From contig CAZFNR010000013.1 of NCBI GenBank assembly GCA_964520525.1, positions 1-46,224 on the forward strand: 46,224 nucleotides of DNA, read 5' to 3'. Below the pieces are notes generated by a model, which made no database searches, was not told the DNA's origin, and saw nothing but the letters and a program-made list of their open reading frames with translations. Source of the stretch: JAJPXC01 sp964520525. GTDB lineage: Bacteria > Bacteroidota > Bacteroidia > Bacteroidales > Muribaculaceae. Position numbers and translations under genes: made by a program. Of the stretch, positions 34,030 to 41,193 are shown one piece after another (positions within the stretch are counted from its first letter, which is position 1; each line of letters starts with the position of its first letter).

Positions 34030-34060
34030 CAAAGTTAGCCAATATCTTCAAAATAACCAA
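34030..34060 (-). promoter_or_regulatory. Promoter of the DUF177-rpmF-fabH cluster
   Basis: On the minus strand TTG (34060-34058), 20 nt, and TAACTTTG (34037-34030) match the consensus. Transcription near 34023 would leave a 20-nt leader before the GTG start. Confidence 0.7.
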
Positions 34061-34082
34061 CTTTTATTTCAAAATTGCGTAA

Positions 34083-34271
34083 AATGTTGCAACGAATGAC
34101 TCGGCGAAAGTGGCGACAGCCCATAAGATCGTGAAGATAATCTTTACGATGACGAAGGCCCATACCGAGCATGACGAGAGCAAGACGGGCATAAGCGAAA
34201 AGGCATTGCTATGACGTAAAATCTTGGTGACCCAGAGAAGATTAGACAAACCGAACCGCCAGCCGGAGGCC
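34083..34271 (+). pseudogene. IS110-type transposase C-terminal relic
   Basis: The plus frame reads V-A-T-A-H-K-I-V-K-I-I-F-T-M-T-K with a Tyr/His-rich stretch after it, like the C-terminal end of IS110-family transposases of Bacteroidota. A TGA at 34212-34214 interrupts the frame, which then continues as R-K-I-L-V-T-Q-R-R-L-D-K-P. It is far too short for the 300-plus-residue enzyme and has no start. The family call rests on pattern memory. Confidence 0.5.
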
Positions 34272-34322
34272 CCTTTTGACGGGTCGGTTATATGGAAGGT
34301 GTGCTTGGACAGACACCCGATT

Positions 34323-34466
34323 ACGGGCCGCTATCTCTACAACAACCGCTCGACGAATGCCTTAGCCGAATCCATAATTTCAAAAGTCAAAGCATTCAGA
34401 GCTAAACCACATGGCGTAAACGATACGAAATTCTTCCTCTTCCGCCTTTGCGACATCTATGTCTAA
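34323..34466 (+). pseudogene. ISL3/ISAon1-type transposase C-terminal relic
   Basis: In the same plus frame the end reads N-N-R-S-T-N-A-L-A-E-S-I-I-S-K-V-K-A-F-R, then D-T-K-F-F-L-F-R-L-C. This closely follows the C-terminal signature of ISL3-like (ISAon1-type) transposases, whose usual text is R-S-T-N-A-x-A-E-S-F-N-A-K-I-K-A-F-R. Only about 48 residues remain. It abuts the IS110 relic with no sign of inverted repeats, so both elements are dead. Confidence 0.65.
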
Positions 34467-34495
34467 ACACAGTTTTATCACTATGCCGCCATACG

Positions 34496-34645
34496 GGGCA
34501 AGGTGTTGGACTGCAAGGACAGTCTTACGCAATACCCACAATGCAGGGCGGTGTCGAGACAATCAAGCCGTATGTTGACGATTTCATCTCTTTCGCCAAA
34601 TCTCATCCCGAGCTGAGATTCTATCATACTCAGTATGTCGCATGA
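34496..34645 (+). pseudogene. Fragment of a phage-associated A1S_2505-like gene
   Basis: The plus frame reads G-Q-G-V-G-L-Q-G-Q-S-Y-A-I-P-T-M-Q-G-G, then I-K-P-Y-V-D-D-F-I and F-A-K-S-H-P-E-L. This matches the central part of small proteins from phages and accessory islands that begin with a V-F-V-F-G-S-N-L-A-G block. The N-terminal part is absent and the expected V-T-R-I-G-C-G part is replaced by unrelated residues and a stop. It is a broken gene of about 49 residues. The family name is from memory. Confidence 0.6.
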
Positions 34646-34753
34646 TGATACGGACTTGAACAAGCCAATACAAAACACATCAAAATAATGATTAATGGAT
34701 TGGAGATTATTTCGAGAAACTTAATTTTCCGATTTTGCTCAGCCTTTGCAAAG

Positions 34754-35698
34754 TCAGAAATTTAGTTTGTAGGTTGTGTAGGCTATTCCGCGGCCTCCCA
34801 TGCCGTTTTTCTGTCGTATGAGGCCCTCATTGAGGTACAAGCCTCGGCGTTCGTTTGAGGTGCCGAAGTCAAAATACCGGGAACGCTCTGCGTAACGCTC
34901 CATCACGTTCTTGAAAAGCAGCGGCAGGGCTTTCAGCTCCTTGCCCGCCGGCGATGCGGCGATATACTGGGCATGGGCCACGGTGTCGGTAAGATACACC
35001 ACTGTCCCCGCCACAAGTTCCTCGCCGAGATAAGCTCCGTGGAATCGGATGTTGTCGGGAAAGCGAGACCTCAACAGCTCTATTTCAGCGAGTGAGTGGA
35101 CGGGGGCCGTCCCATAACGCTCTGCCAACAGTGCGGTCAGTATCGCCCAAAAGCCGGGGTAATCGCAATTTTCTCTCACGGTGACACCGTTCTTGGCCGC
35201 GTAGGCGGCTCCGCGGCGCGCGTTTGAGTCAAAACCAATCGGAGCGGCGAGGTCAACAGCCGCCGAAATCTGCACGCAGTCGATGGCGGCGCCGTGTCGG
35301 AACAATGCATATATGTCGTCCTCTGCCGGATAACGGTGGTAAATATCGGGAACCGCCTTATAAATCATCTGTGAGAAACCGAGCGAACGGTAATGGGCCA
35401 ACGCCGCGTCCCACAGTGCGAGCATCGCCGCAGCTCCTGCTCGGCGGCCGTCGACAAGCCAGCCGCCGTAGGTGAGACCGCCGTGCGACACCACGGTGCC
35501 GGCGCCGGCGTCGGCGTTGGCCGGCAGGGCGGCAATGAGCCTGTCCTTGTCGTCGAACACCATCACCGAGCAATCCGCGAAGCGGTCGCTATGGTAGTCC
35601 ATATACCCGCGACGATGGAGAAACGTTCCGGTCGGCGATTTCAAGACAAGCGCGTCCCACATCGCCGCCATGTCGGGAGTGTAGCTTACGACTTTCAT
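34754..35698 (-). CDS. FemAB/GNAT-like acyltransferase-fold protein
   Basis: The 314-residue protein looks like a two-lobe GNAT-fold protein of the FemAB/BioF2-like group. Residues 1-150 form the first lobe (F-L-H-R-R-G-Y-M-D-Y-H). The second lobe carries G-A-Y-L-G-E-E-L-V-A-G-T-V-V-Y near 230 and Y-F-D-F-G-T-S-N-E near 275. Relatives transfer amino acids or acyl groups in cell-wall or capsule synthesis; the substrate here is unknown. It lies 1 nt after the alcohol dehydrogenase gene and is probably cotranscribed, though a functional tie is not obvious. Confidence 0.75.
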   Translation of the reverse strand: MKVVSYTPDMAAMWDALVLKSPTGTFLHRRGYMDYHSDRFADCSVMVFDDKDRLIAALPANADAGAGTVVSHGGLTYGGWLVDGRRAGAAAMLALWDAALAHYRSLGFSQMIYKAVPDIYHRYPAEDDIYALFRHGAAIDCVQISAAVDLAAPIGFDSNARRGAAYAAKNGVTVRENCDYPGFWAILTALLAERYGTAPVHSLAEIELLRSRFPDNIRFHGAYLGEELVAGTVVYLTDTVAHAQYIAASPAGKELKALPLLFKNVMERYAERSRYFDFGTSNERRGLYLNEGLIRQKNGMGGRGIAYTTYKLNF

Positions 35699-35699
35699 A

Positions 35700-36869
35700 T
35701 CAAAGCATCAGTTTGTAAATTTCGGCGGTATCGGCAGCCGACAAGCGGTAATAGCCGCCAATAACCTCACCTTTGGTGACGTGGAGGTTCTTGACAAGCC
35801 GCGGGATATCGGGCGCGTCGATTCCAAGCCCTTTGAAAGTCACAGGCAGACCGATACTGCTAAAAAAAGTTTTTAACGTTCCGATGCCCTCAAGGGCTGC
35901 GGTTGTGTCATCATGGCCCTGCACGTCAAAGACGCGGCGCGCCCACTGTGCCACCTTGGCCGGGCGGCGGTGAGCCATGAACGTCAGCCATGCGGGAAAG
36001 ACAACGGCCAGTCCGGCTCCGTGGGTGACTCCGTAGAGCGCGCTGACCTCATGTTCCATGAAATGCGACACCCAGTCCTCGACGCGGCCGCATCCGCACA
36101 CACCGTTATGCGCCATCGTCCCGGCCCACATTATATTGGCTCGCGCCTGATAGTCGGCAGGGTCGCGCATCACTTTGGGAGCCTCCTCGATTATGGCCTT
36201 CAGCAACCCCTCGGCAAGACGGTCGGTGACCTCTACATCAGATGTCGGGGTAAAGTAACGCTCCATGATGTGAGCCATCATGTCGGCGATGCCGCTCGCC
36301 GTCTGATAAGGGGGGAGGGTGAAAGTCAACGCGGGGTCAAGAATCGACCACCGCGGGCGCAACGCACTCTCGGTGCGGAGACTAATTTTCTGCATCGTCG
36401 ACGTGTTGGTTATCACCGAATTGCCCGACCCCTCGCTGCCGGCCGCGGGGATGGTCAGCACCACGCCCACAGGCAACGCCTCTTCGACAATTTTTTTCCC
36501 GGCGTAGAAATCCCAGAAATCACCGTCATAAGGCACGCCGCAGGCAATAGCCTTGGCGGTGTCGATGGCAGAGCCGCCGCCTACGGCCACAAGGCCGTCA
36601 ACGCCCTCGCGACGGCACAGGTCAATGCCCTCGCGCACCTTTAAATCGGTGGGATTGGGCTCCACACCGCTCAGATGCAGGTGTGACACACCGGCCTCAT
36701 CGAGCGTTGCCGCCACCTTAGCATAAAGACCGCTACGCACAGCCGAGCCCATGCCGGTAACAACCAGCACCTTCCGGCAGCCTATACAACGGGTTAGCTC
36801 ACCGGCGCGACCTACAGTGTCGCGCCCGAAGATATACCTTGTGGGTGTATAATATGTGAAATTCTCCAT
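35700..36869 (-). CDS. Iron-containing alcohol dehydrogenase
   Basis: The 389-residue protein belongs to the group III, iron-type alcohol dehydrogenases (BdhA/YqhD-like), which reduce aldehydes with NAD(P)H. It has the N-terminal Y-T-P-T-R-Y-I-F-G-R, the nucleotide-binding G-G-G-S-A-I-D-T-A-K near 98-107, and metal-site residues in D-M-M-A-H-I-M-E. H-F-M-E-H-E-V-S-A and G-V-T-H-G-A-G-L-A also fit. Ligands D, H, H and H appear complete. The substrate cannot be named. It has a promoter with TATCTTTG at 36907-36900 and leads into the GNAT-like gene. Confidence 0.9.
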   Translation of the reverse strand: MENFTYYTPTRYIFGRDTVGRAGELTRCIGCRKVLVVTGMGSAVRSGLYAKVAATLDEAGVSHLHLSGVEPNPTDLKVREGIDLCRREGVDGLVAVGGGSAIDTAKAIACGVPYDGDFWDFYAGKKIVEEALPVGVVLTIPAAGSEGSGNSVITNTSTMQKISLRTESALRPRWSILDPALTFTLPPYQTASGIADMMAHIMERYFTPTSDVEVTDRLAEGLLKAIIEEAPKVMRDPADYQARANIMWAGTMAHNGVCGCGRVEDWVSHFMEHEVSALYGVTHGAGLAVVFPAWLTFMAHRRPAKVAQWARRVFDVQGHDDTTAALEGIGTLKTFFSSIGLPVTFKGLGIDAPDIPRLVKNLHVTKGEVIGGYYRLSAADTAEIYKLML

Positions 36870-36899
36870 ATTCAGTCATTTATAAATGTGTTACATTCA

Positions 36900-36907
36900 C
36901 AAAGATA
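36900..36907 (-). promoter_or_regulatory. -7 box for the alcohol dehydrogenase gene
   Basis: TATCTTTG on the minus strand matches TAnnTTTG, about 31 nt upstream of the ATG. A TTTG lies 21 nt further upstream, one base longer than usual. Confidence 0.55.
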
Positions 36908-37148
36908 CGAATAAGTCAAGAGCAAAGCCAAATAAATTCGGTTTTTGACACCATAGTGTCTTTATCACGGCAATTCTTGACTTGAAAAAAATAATGAGGG
37001 GGTCTCACGACAGCCTCATTATCAAAAACCTTAAAAATCTAATCCTATGAAAAAACAACTCAAAGATAACCGTCGGGGACCTGTAATGCAAACGGCCGGA
37101 TGATTAATTATTTATAATTAACTTTATTTCTGTTAACAAGCAAAATGC

Positions 37149-37156
37149 TATCTTTG
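37149..37156 (+). promoter_or_regulatory. -7 box for rnz
   Basis: TATCTTTG matches TAnnTTTG; transcription near 37163 supports the ATG at 37178 over the one at 37145. The -33 box is only a T run (37127-37129). Confidence 0.55.
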
Positions 37157-37177
37157 CACCTACATAAAAAACCATTT

Positions 37178-38092
37178 ATGGCAAAATTTCAAATCGGCAT
37201 ACTCGGATGCGGTTCAGCCACCCCCTCATTGCGCCACCAACCGTCGTGCCAGGTCATCGACATCCGCGACAACCTCTACATGATTGACTGCGGCGAAGGC
37301 GCCCAACTGCAGGCCAGGCGCATGAAAGTGAAATTCTCGCGGCTCGGGCATATTTTCATCAGCCACCTCCACGGCGACCATTGCCTTGGCCTGCCGGGGC
37401 TGCTTTCAACGCTCGCCCTGCATCAGACCGGAGGCTCGCTCACTGTGCACACGTTCCGGGAAGGAATCGATATGTTCAAGCGCGCAATGAACTTTTTCTG
37501 CCGCGAACGCACCTACGACCTGCGCTTTGAGGAGATAACCCCGGAGCGGGCAACTGTCTATGAGAACGATGCGATAACAGTGGAGACCGTGCCACTCAAC
37601 CATCGCGTGCCGACGGTAGGATACATATTCCGCGAGAAGCCAAAACCGCGACACCTCAACGGCGAGATGGTGAAATTCCACGATATCCCCGTGTCGTTGC
37701 GCCAAAGCATAAAAAACGGAGCCGACTATGTCACCCCCGACGGGGCGGTTATCCCCAACGCGCGGCTGACCACACCGGCCGACCCCGCGCGCTCTTACGC
37801 CTATATTTCCGACACCACCTACTATCCGGCTGTCGTTCCCGCCATTCATGGTGCCGACCTACTCTATCACGAGGCGACCTATACCGAAGGCTCGGCCGAC
37901 AAAGCCGCGCAACGCTTCCACTCGACCGCCCGGCAGGCGGCCATGATAGCCCGCGACGCGGCCGTCGGTAGGCTTCTGCTCGGTCACTACTCCAAAAGCT
38001 ACCTCAACGAAGATGAACATCTCAGCGAAGCGCGAGAGATATTTCCACAGACTATCGCCGCCACCGAGGGGATGAAAATCGACCTGCTATGA
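37178..38092 (+). CDS. rnz: Ribonuclease Z
   Basis: RNase Z is the endonuclease that trims the 3' ends of tRNA precursors. From the ATG at 37178 it is 304 residues. It has the beta-lactamase-fold zinc motif S-H-L-H-G-D-H near residue 62-68, with later histidines in Y-H-E-A-T-Y and L-L-G-H-Y-S. G-C-G-S-A-T-P-S is the expected N-terminal loop. Length is standard for the short bacterial form. It overlaps tadA by 4 nt (ATGA), pairing two tRNA-modifying functions in one transcript. Confidence 0.94.
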   Translation: MAKFQIGILGCGSATPSLRHQPSCQVIDIRDNLYMIDCGEGAQLQARRMKVKFSRLGHIFISHLHGDHCLGLPGLLSTLALHQTGGSLTVHTFREGIDMFKRAMNFFCRERTYDLRFEEITPERATVYENDAITVETVPLNHRVPTVGYIFREKPKPRHLNGEMVKFHDIPVSLRQSIKNGADYVTPDGAVIPNARLTTPADPARSYAYISDTTYYPAVVPAIHGADLLYHEATYTEGSADKAAQRFHSTARQAAMIARDAAVGRLLLGHYSKSYLNEDEHLSEAREIFPQTIAATEGMKIDLL

Positions 38093-38535
38093 TAATTCTC
38101 GACGATGACACCAGATTCATGAAAGCCGCGCTCGACGAGGCGCGCCGCGCCATGGAAAGCGACGAAGTGCCAATCGGGGCGGTTGTCGTGTGCAACGGAC
38201 GCATCATCGGCCGCGGACACAACCTCACCGAAACCCTCGCCGACGTGACCGCCCACGCCGAAATGCAGGCTTTGACCGCTGCCGCCGCCACGCTCGGCGG
38301 AAAATATCTCGCAGACTGCACCCTCTATGTCACCGTAGAGCCATGCCTGATGTGCGCCGGAGCAATCGGATGGGCGCAGGTGAAACGCATAGTCTATGGC
38401 TGCGCCGACCCCAAGCGCGGTTATTCGACCATCACCGCCCGGCCGCCGTTCCACCCCCGCGCCACAATCACATCAGGGATTCTCGCCGACGACTGCGCCG
38501 CACTGATGCAGCAGTTCTTCCGCTCCAAACGCTGA
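38089..38535 (+). CDS. tadA: tRNA-specific adenosine deaminase
   Basis: TadA converts the wobble adenosine of tRNA-Arg(ACG) to inosine. The 148-residue protein has the zinc and catalytic motif T-A-H-A-E-M near 56-61 and the paired cysteines in E-P-C-L-M-C-A-G. Both match the CDA-fold nucleoside deaminases. TadA is favoured over guanine deaminase because of the H-A-E and A-G-A-I form and pairing with rnz, but this is not proof. The start overlaps the rnz stop. Confidence 0.88.
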   Translation: MIILDDDTRFMKAALDEARRAMESDEVPIGAVVVCNGRIIGRGHNLTETLADVTAHAEMQALTAAAATLGGKYLADCTLYVTVEPCLMCAGAIGWAQVKRIVYGCADPKRGYSTITARPPFHPRATITSGILADDCAALMQQFFRSKR

Positions 38536-38561
38536 CGGCATTTGCCGACATGAGATTCGCC

Positions 38562-38589
38562 AAGCTCGACGGTGACAACCGTCGAGCTT
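38562..38589 (+). terminator. Hairpin after tadA
   Basis: A 12-bp perfect stem (38562-38573 with 38578-38589) closes a 4-nt loop 26 nt after the stop. No T tract follows, so termination is uncertain. Confidence 0.55.
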
Positions 38590-38712
38590 TCACTACTCGG
38601 GATACCCGCCTCTGACAAAAAGACAGCCCAGACGGTTATTTCACCTCGAATTTTGATATTTTTAATATCATCATTGCAGTTTTCTAACGGCTTGATTGCT
38701 AATTTGTCAAGT

Positions 38713-38728
38713 TAATTTTGTAACTTTG
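38713..38728 (+). promoter_or_regulatory. pnp promoter with two overlapping -7 boxes
   Basis: TAATTTTG (38713-38720) and TAACTTTG (38721-38728) are adjacent matches to TAnnTTTG. A TTG lies 18 nt before the first. Either could start pnp transcripts. Confidence 0.6.
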
Positions 38729-38768
38729 TGCGATTTTTGTAGAAGAAAAATTTATATAAACGACACTT

Positions 38769-41030
38769 ATGGTAAACCCTATCAAGAAAACCATCACCCT
38801 CAGCGACGGCCGAGTTATCACACTCGAGACCGGCAAACTCGCCAAGCAGGCTGATGGAGCGGTTGAACTGCGCATGGGCAACACGATGCTCCTTGCGACA
38901 GTTGTCTCGGCTAAGGAAGCCGGCGAGGGCGTTGACTTCATGCCCCTCACAGTTGAGTATAAAGAAAAATTCTCGTCAAACGGGCGATTCCCCGGCGGTT
39001 TCCTCAAACGCGAAGGCCGCGCATCTGACTATGAGATTCTCACAGCGCGCCTTGTTGACCGCGTGCTCCGCCCGTTATTCCCAGATAACTATCACGCCGA
39101 CACTTTTGTCAACGTCACTATGTACTCTGCCGACGGCGAGGATATGCCCGACGCTTTGGCAGGTTTGGCGGCTTCGGCAGCTATCGCCGTTTCCGATATC
39201 CCCTTCAACGGCCCCATTTCTGAAGTGCGCGTAGCCCGCGTAGACGGTCAATTTGTCATCAACCCCACTTTCAAACAGCTCGAAAACGCCGACCTTGAAA
39301 TTATGGTAGGCGCGACCTACGACAACATCATGATGGTCGAGGGCGAGATGGACGAAGTGTCGGAAGCCGACTTGCTCGCCGCGCTCAAATTTGCTCACGA
39401 CGCCATCAAAGACCAGTGCAAAGTGCAGATGGAGCTCGCTGAAGCAGCAGGTGCCACCGTTAAACGCGAATACTGCCACGAGGTCAACGATGAAGACCTC
39501 CGCAAAGATGTTCGCGAAAAATGCTACGACAAAGCTTACGCAATCGCCAAAGCCGGATGCGCCGACAAACACTGGCGTCAAGACAGCTTCGACGCTATCT
39601 GCCAAGAATACATCGACTCGCTCCCCGAAGAGGAGAAAGATGAGAAAACTCCTTTGGTAAAACGCTACTACCACGACGTGGAGAAAGACGCTATGCGTCG
39701 CTGCGTGCTCGACGAAGGCATCCGCCTCGACGGCCGCAAAACCACCGAAATACGCCCCATCTGGTGCGAGACCGACTACATTCCCGGCCCCCACGGCTCA
39801 GCCGTGTTCACCCGCGGCGAGACTCAATCGCTCGCCACTGTCACCCTCGGCACCAAGCTCGACGAGAAAATCCTCGACGACGTGCTCAACCAGGGTCGCG
39901 AACGATTCTTGCTCCACTACAACTTCCCCCCCTTCTCTACAGGCGAAGCGCGCCCCGCACGCGGCGTGAGCCGTCGCGAAGTGGGTCACGGCAACCTCGC
40001 CCACCGCGCTCTCAAGCGTATGTTCCCCGCCGACTTCCCCTACGTCTGCCGCGTGGTCAGCGACATCCTTGAGTCAAACGGCTCATCGTCAATGGCTACC
40101 GTCTGCGCCGGAACTCTCGCGCTGCTCGACGCCGGCGTGAAGATGAAAAAGCCGGTCAGCGGTATCGCCATGGGACTTATCACCGACAGCGACAACTCTA
40201 AATACGCAGTCCTCTCCGACATCCTCGGCGACGAGGACCACCTCGGCGACATGGACTTCAAAGTCACCGGCACTGTCGACGGCATCACAGCCACACAGAT
40301 GGACATCAAGTGCGACGGACTCTCTTATGAAATTCTCGAGAAAGCTCTTATGCAAGCCCGCGAAGGACGCCTGCACATCCTCAATATCATCAACGAGACC
40401 ATACCCGCACCCCGTGAGGACTACAAGCCCCATGTGCCTCGCATCGTGACCATGATAATCCCCAAAGACCTCATCGGAGCAGTGATTGGCCCGGGCGGAA
40501 AAGTGATTCAAGGCATCCAGGAAGCCAGCGGCGCGACTGTCTCTATCGACGAAATCGACGAGGGTGGTTACATCGAAGTCGCAGCCGCCAACAAGGATTC
40601 TATCGACAAGGCCATGGAGATGATTAACGCCATCGTCGAACTTCCCGAAGAGGGGAAAGTCTACACCGGCAAAGTGCGGTCGATTCTTGAATTTGGCGCG
40701 TTTGTAGAGTTCATGCCCAACCGCGACGGGCTGCTCCACATCTCTGAAATTTCATGGGACCGTCTCGACAACATGGAGGCATCGGGATTGAAAGAAGGAG
40801 ATACCGTAGAGGTGAAACTTCTCGAAATCGACAAGAAGACCGGCAAATACCGCCTGTCGATGCGCGCGCTTCAGGAAAAACCCGAAGGCTATGTAGAACG
40901 CGAACGCGCACCCCGCGGTGACCGCGGACCTCGCCGCGACAGCGACCGCAACCGCGGACCTCGTCACAACGGCGACCGTGGACCGCGCCGCGACGGCGAC
41001 CGCAACCGCGGACCTCGCAACAACGATTAA
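38769..41030 (+). CDS. pnp: Polynucleotide phosphorylase
   Basis: PNPase degrades RNA phosphorolytically from the 3' end. The 753-residue protein has two RNase PH domains (about 1-140 and 320-460) joined by a helical region. A KH domain with G-P-G-G-K near 575-580 and an S1 domain (about 628-698) with F-G-A-F-V-E-F follow. The usual protein ends near residue 705. Here the last 40 or so residues are an Arg/Gly/Asp/Pro-rich tail of two near-identical 18-residue units, G-D-R-G-P-R-R-D and D-R-N-R-G-P-R. It is alone, with a promoter and a terminator. Confidence 0.96.
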   Translation: MVNPIKKTITLSDGRVITLETGKLAKQADGAVELRMGNTMLLATVVSAKEAGEGVDFMPLTVEYKEKFSSNGRFPGGFLKREGRASDYEILTARLVDRVLRPLFPDNYHADTFVNVTMYSADGEDMPDALAGLAASAAIAVSDIPFNGPISEVRVARVDGQFVINPTFKQLENADLEIMVGATYDNIMMVEGEMDEVSEADLLAALKFAHDAIKDQCKVQMELAEAAGATVKREYCHEVNDEDLRKDVREKCYDKAYAIAKAGCADKHWRQDSFDAICQEYIDSLPEEEKDEKTPLVKRYYHDVEKDAMRRCVLDEGIRLDGRKTTEIRPIWCETDYIPGPHGSAVFTRGETQSLATVTLGTKLDEKILDDVLNQGRERFLLHYNFPPFSTGEARPARGVSRREVGHGNLAHRALKRMFPADFPYVCRVVSDILESNGSSSMATVCAGTLALLDAGVKMKKPVSGIAMGLITDSDNSKYAVLSDILGDEDHLGDMDFKVTGTVDGITATQMDIKCDGLSYEILEKALMQAREGRLHILNIINETIPAPREDYKPHVPRIVTMIIPKDLIGAVIGPGGKVIQGIQEASGATVSIDEIDEGGYIEVAAANKDSIDKAMEMINAIVELPEEGKVYTGKVRSILEFGAFVEFMPNRDGLLHISEISWDRLDNMEASGLKEGDTVEVKLLEIDKKTGKYRLSMRALQEKPEGYVERERAPRGDRGPRRDSDRNRGPRHNGDRGPRRDGDRNRGPRNND
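40917..41024 (+). repeat. Two 54-nt tandem repeats in the pnp tail
   Basis: Units 40917-40970 and 40971-41024 encode the 18-residue Arg/Gly/Asp-rich tail units. They differ at a few bases, consistent with a recent duplication. Confidence 0.85.
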
Positions 41031-41061
41031 TCCACGACCGATAGCAGTCAACTTATAATGT

Positions 41062-41099
41062 CAGCGGGCCGCCCCCTACCGGGCAGGCCCGCTGTTTTT
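41062..41099 (+). terminator. Terminator after pnp
   Basis: A 9-bp stem (41062-41070 with 41086-41094), extended by inner GCCC/GGGC, is followed by TTTTT. It lies 31 nt past the stop. Confidence 0.88.
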
Positions 41100-41132
41100 C
41101 CAACTTATCGCACGGTTGTCACGGTCAGCCGA

Positions 41133-41163
41133 TTTGAGGTTTCGGGAAAAAGTTGTAACTTTG
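41133..41163 (+). promoter_or_regulatory. parE promoter
   Basis: TTTG (41133-41136), exactly 19 nt, and TAACTTTG (41156-41163) match the consensus. Transcription near 41170 supports the ATG at 41194 and rules out the in-frame start at 41116. Confidence 0.8.
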
Positions 41164-41193
41164 TATGAGGATAAACTCCCGACAAACAATGCC

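Larger units (their letters stand above)
36870..37177. other. Intergenic region between the ADH gene and rnz
   Basis: It holds the ADH promoter, a 9-bp hairpin with a T tract on the minus side (36991-36999 with 37014-37022), a small ORF of 18 codons (37047-37103, M-K-K-Q-L-K-D-N-R-R-G), and the rnz promoter. I cannot assign the hairpin or the small ORF. Confidence 0.5.

Noticed and set aside
34064..34249. 61-residue hydrophobic minus-strand ORF
   Set aside because: It is antisense to the IS110 relic and its hydrophobicity comes from the opposite strand; no promoter or partner supports it.
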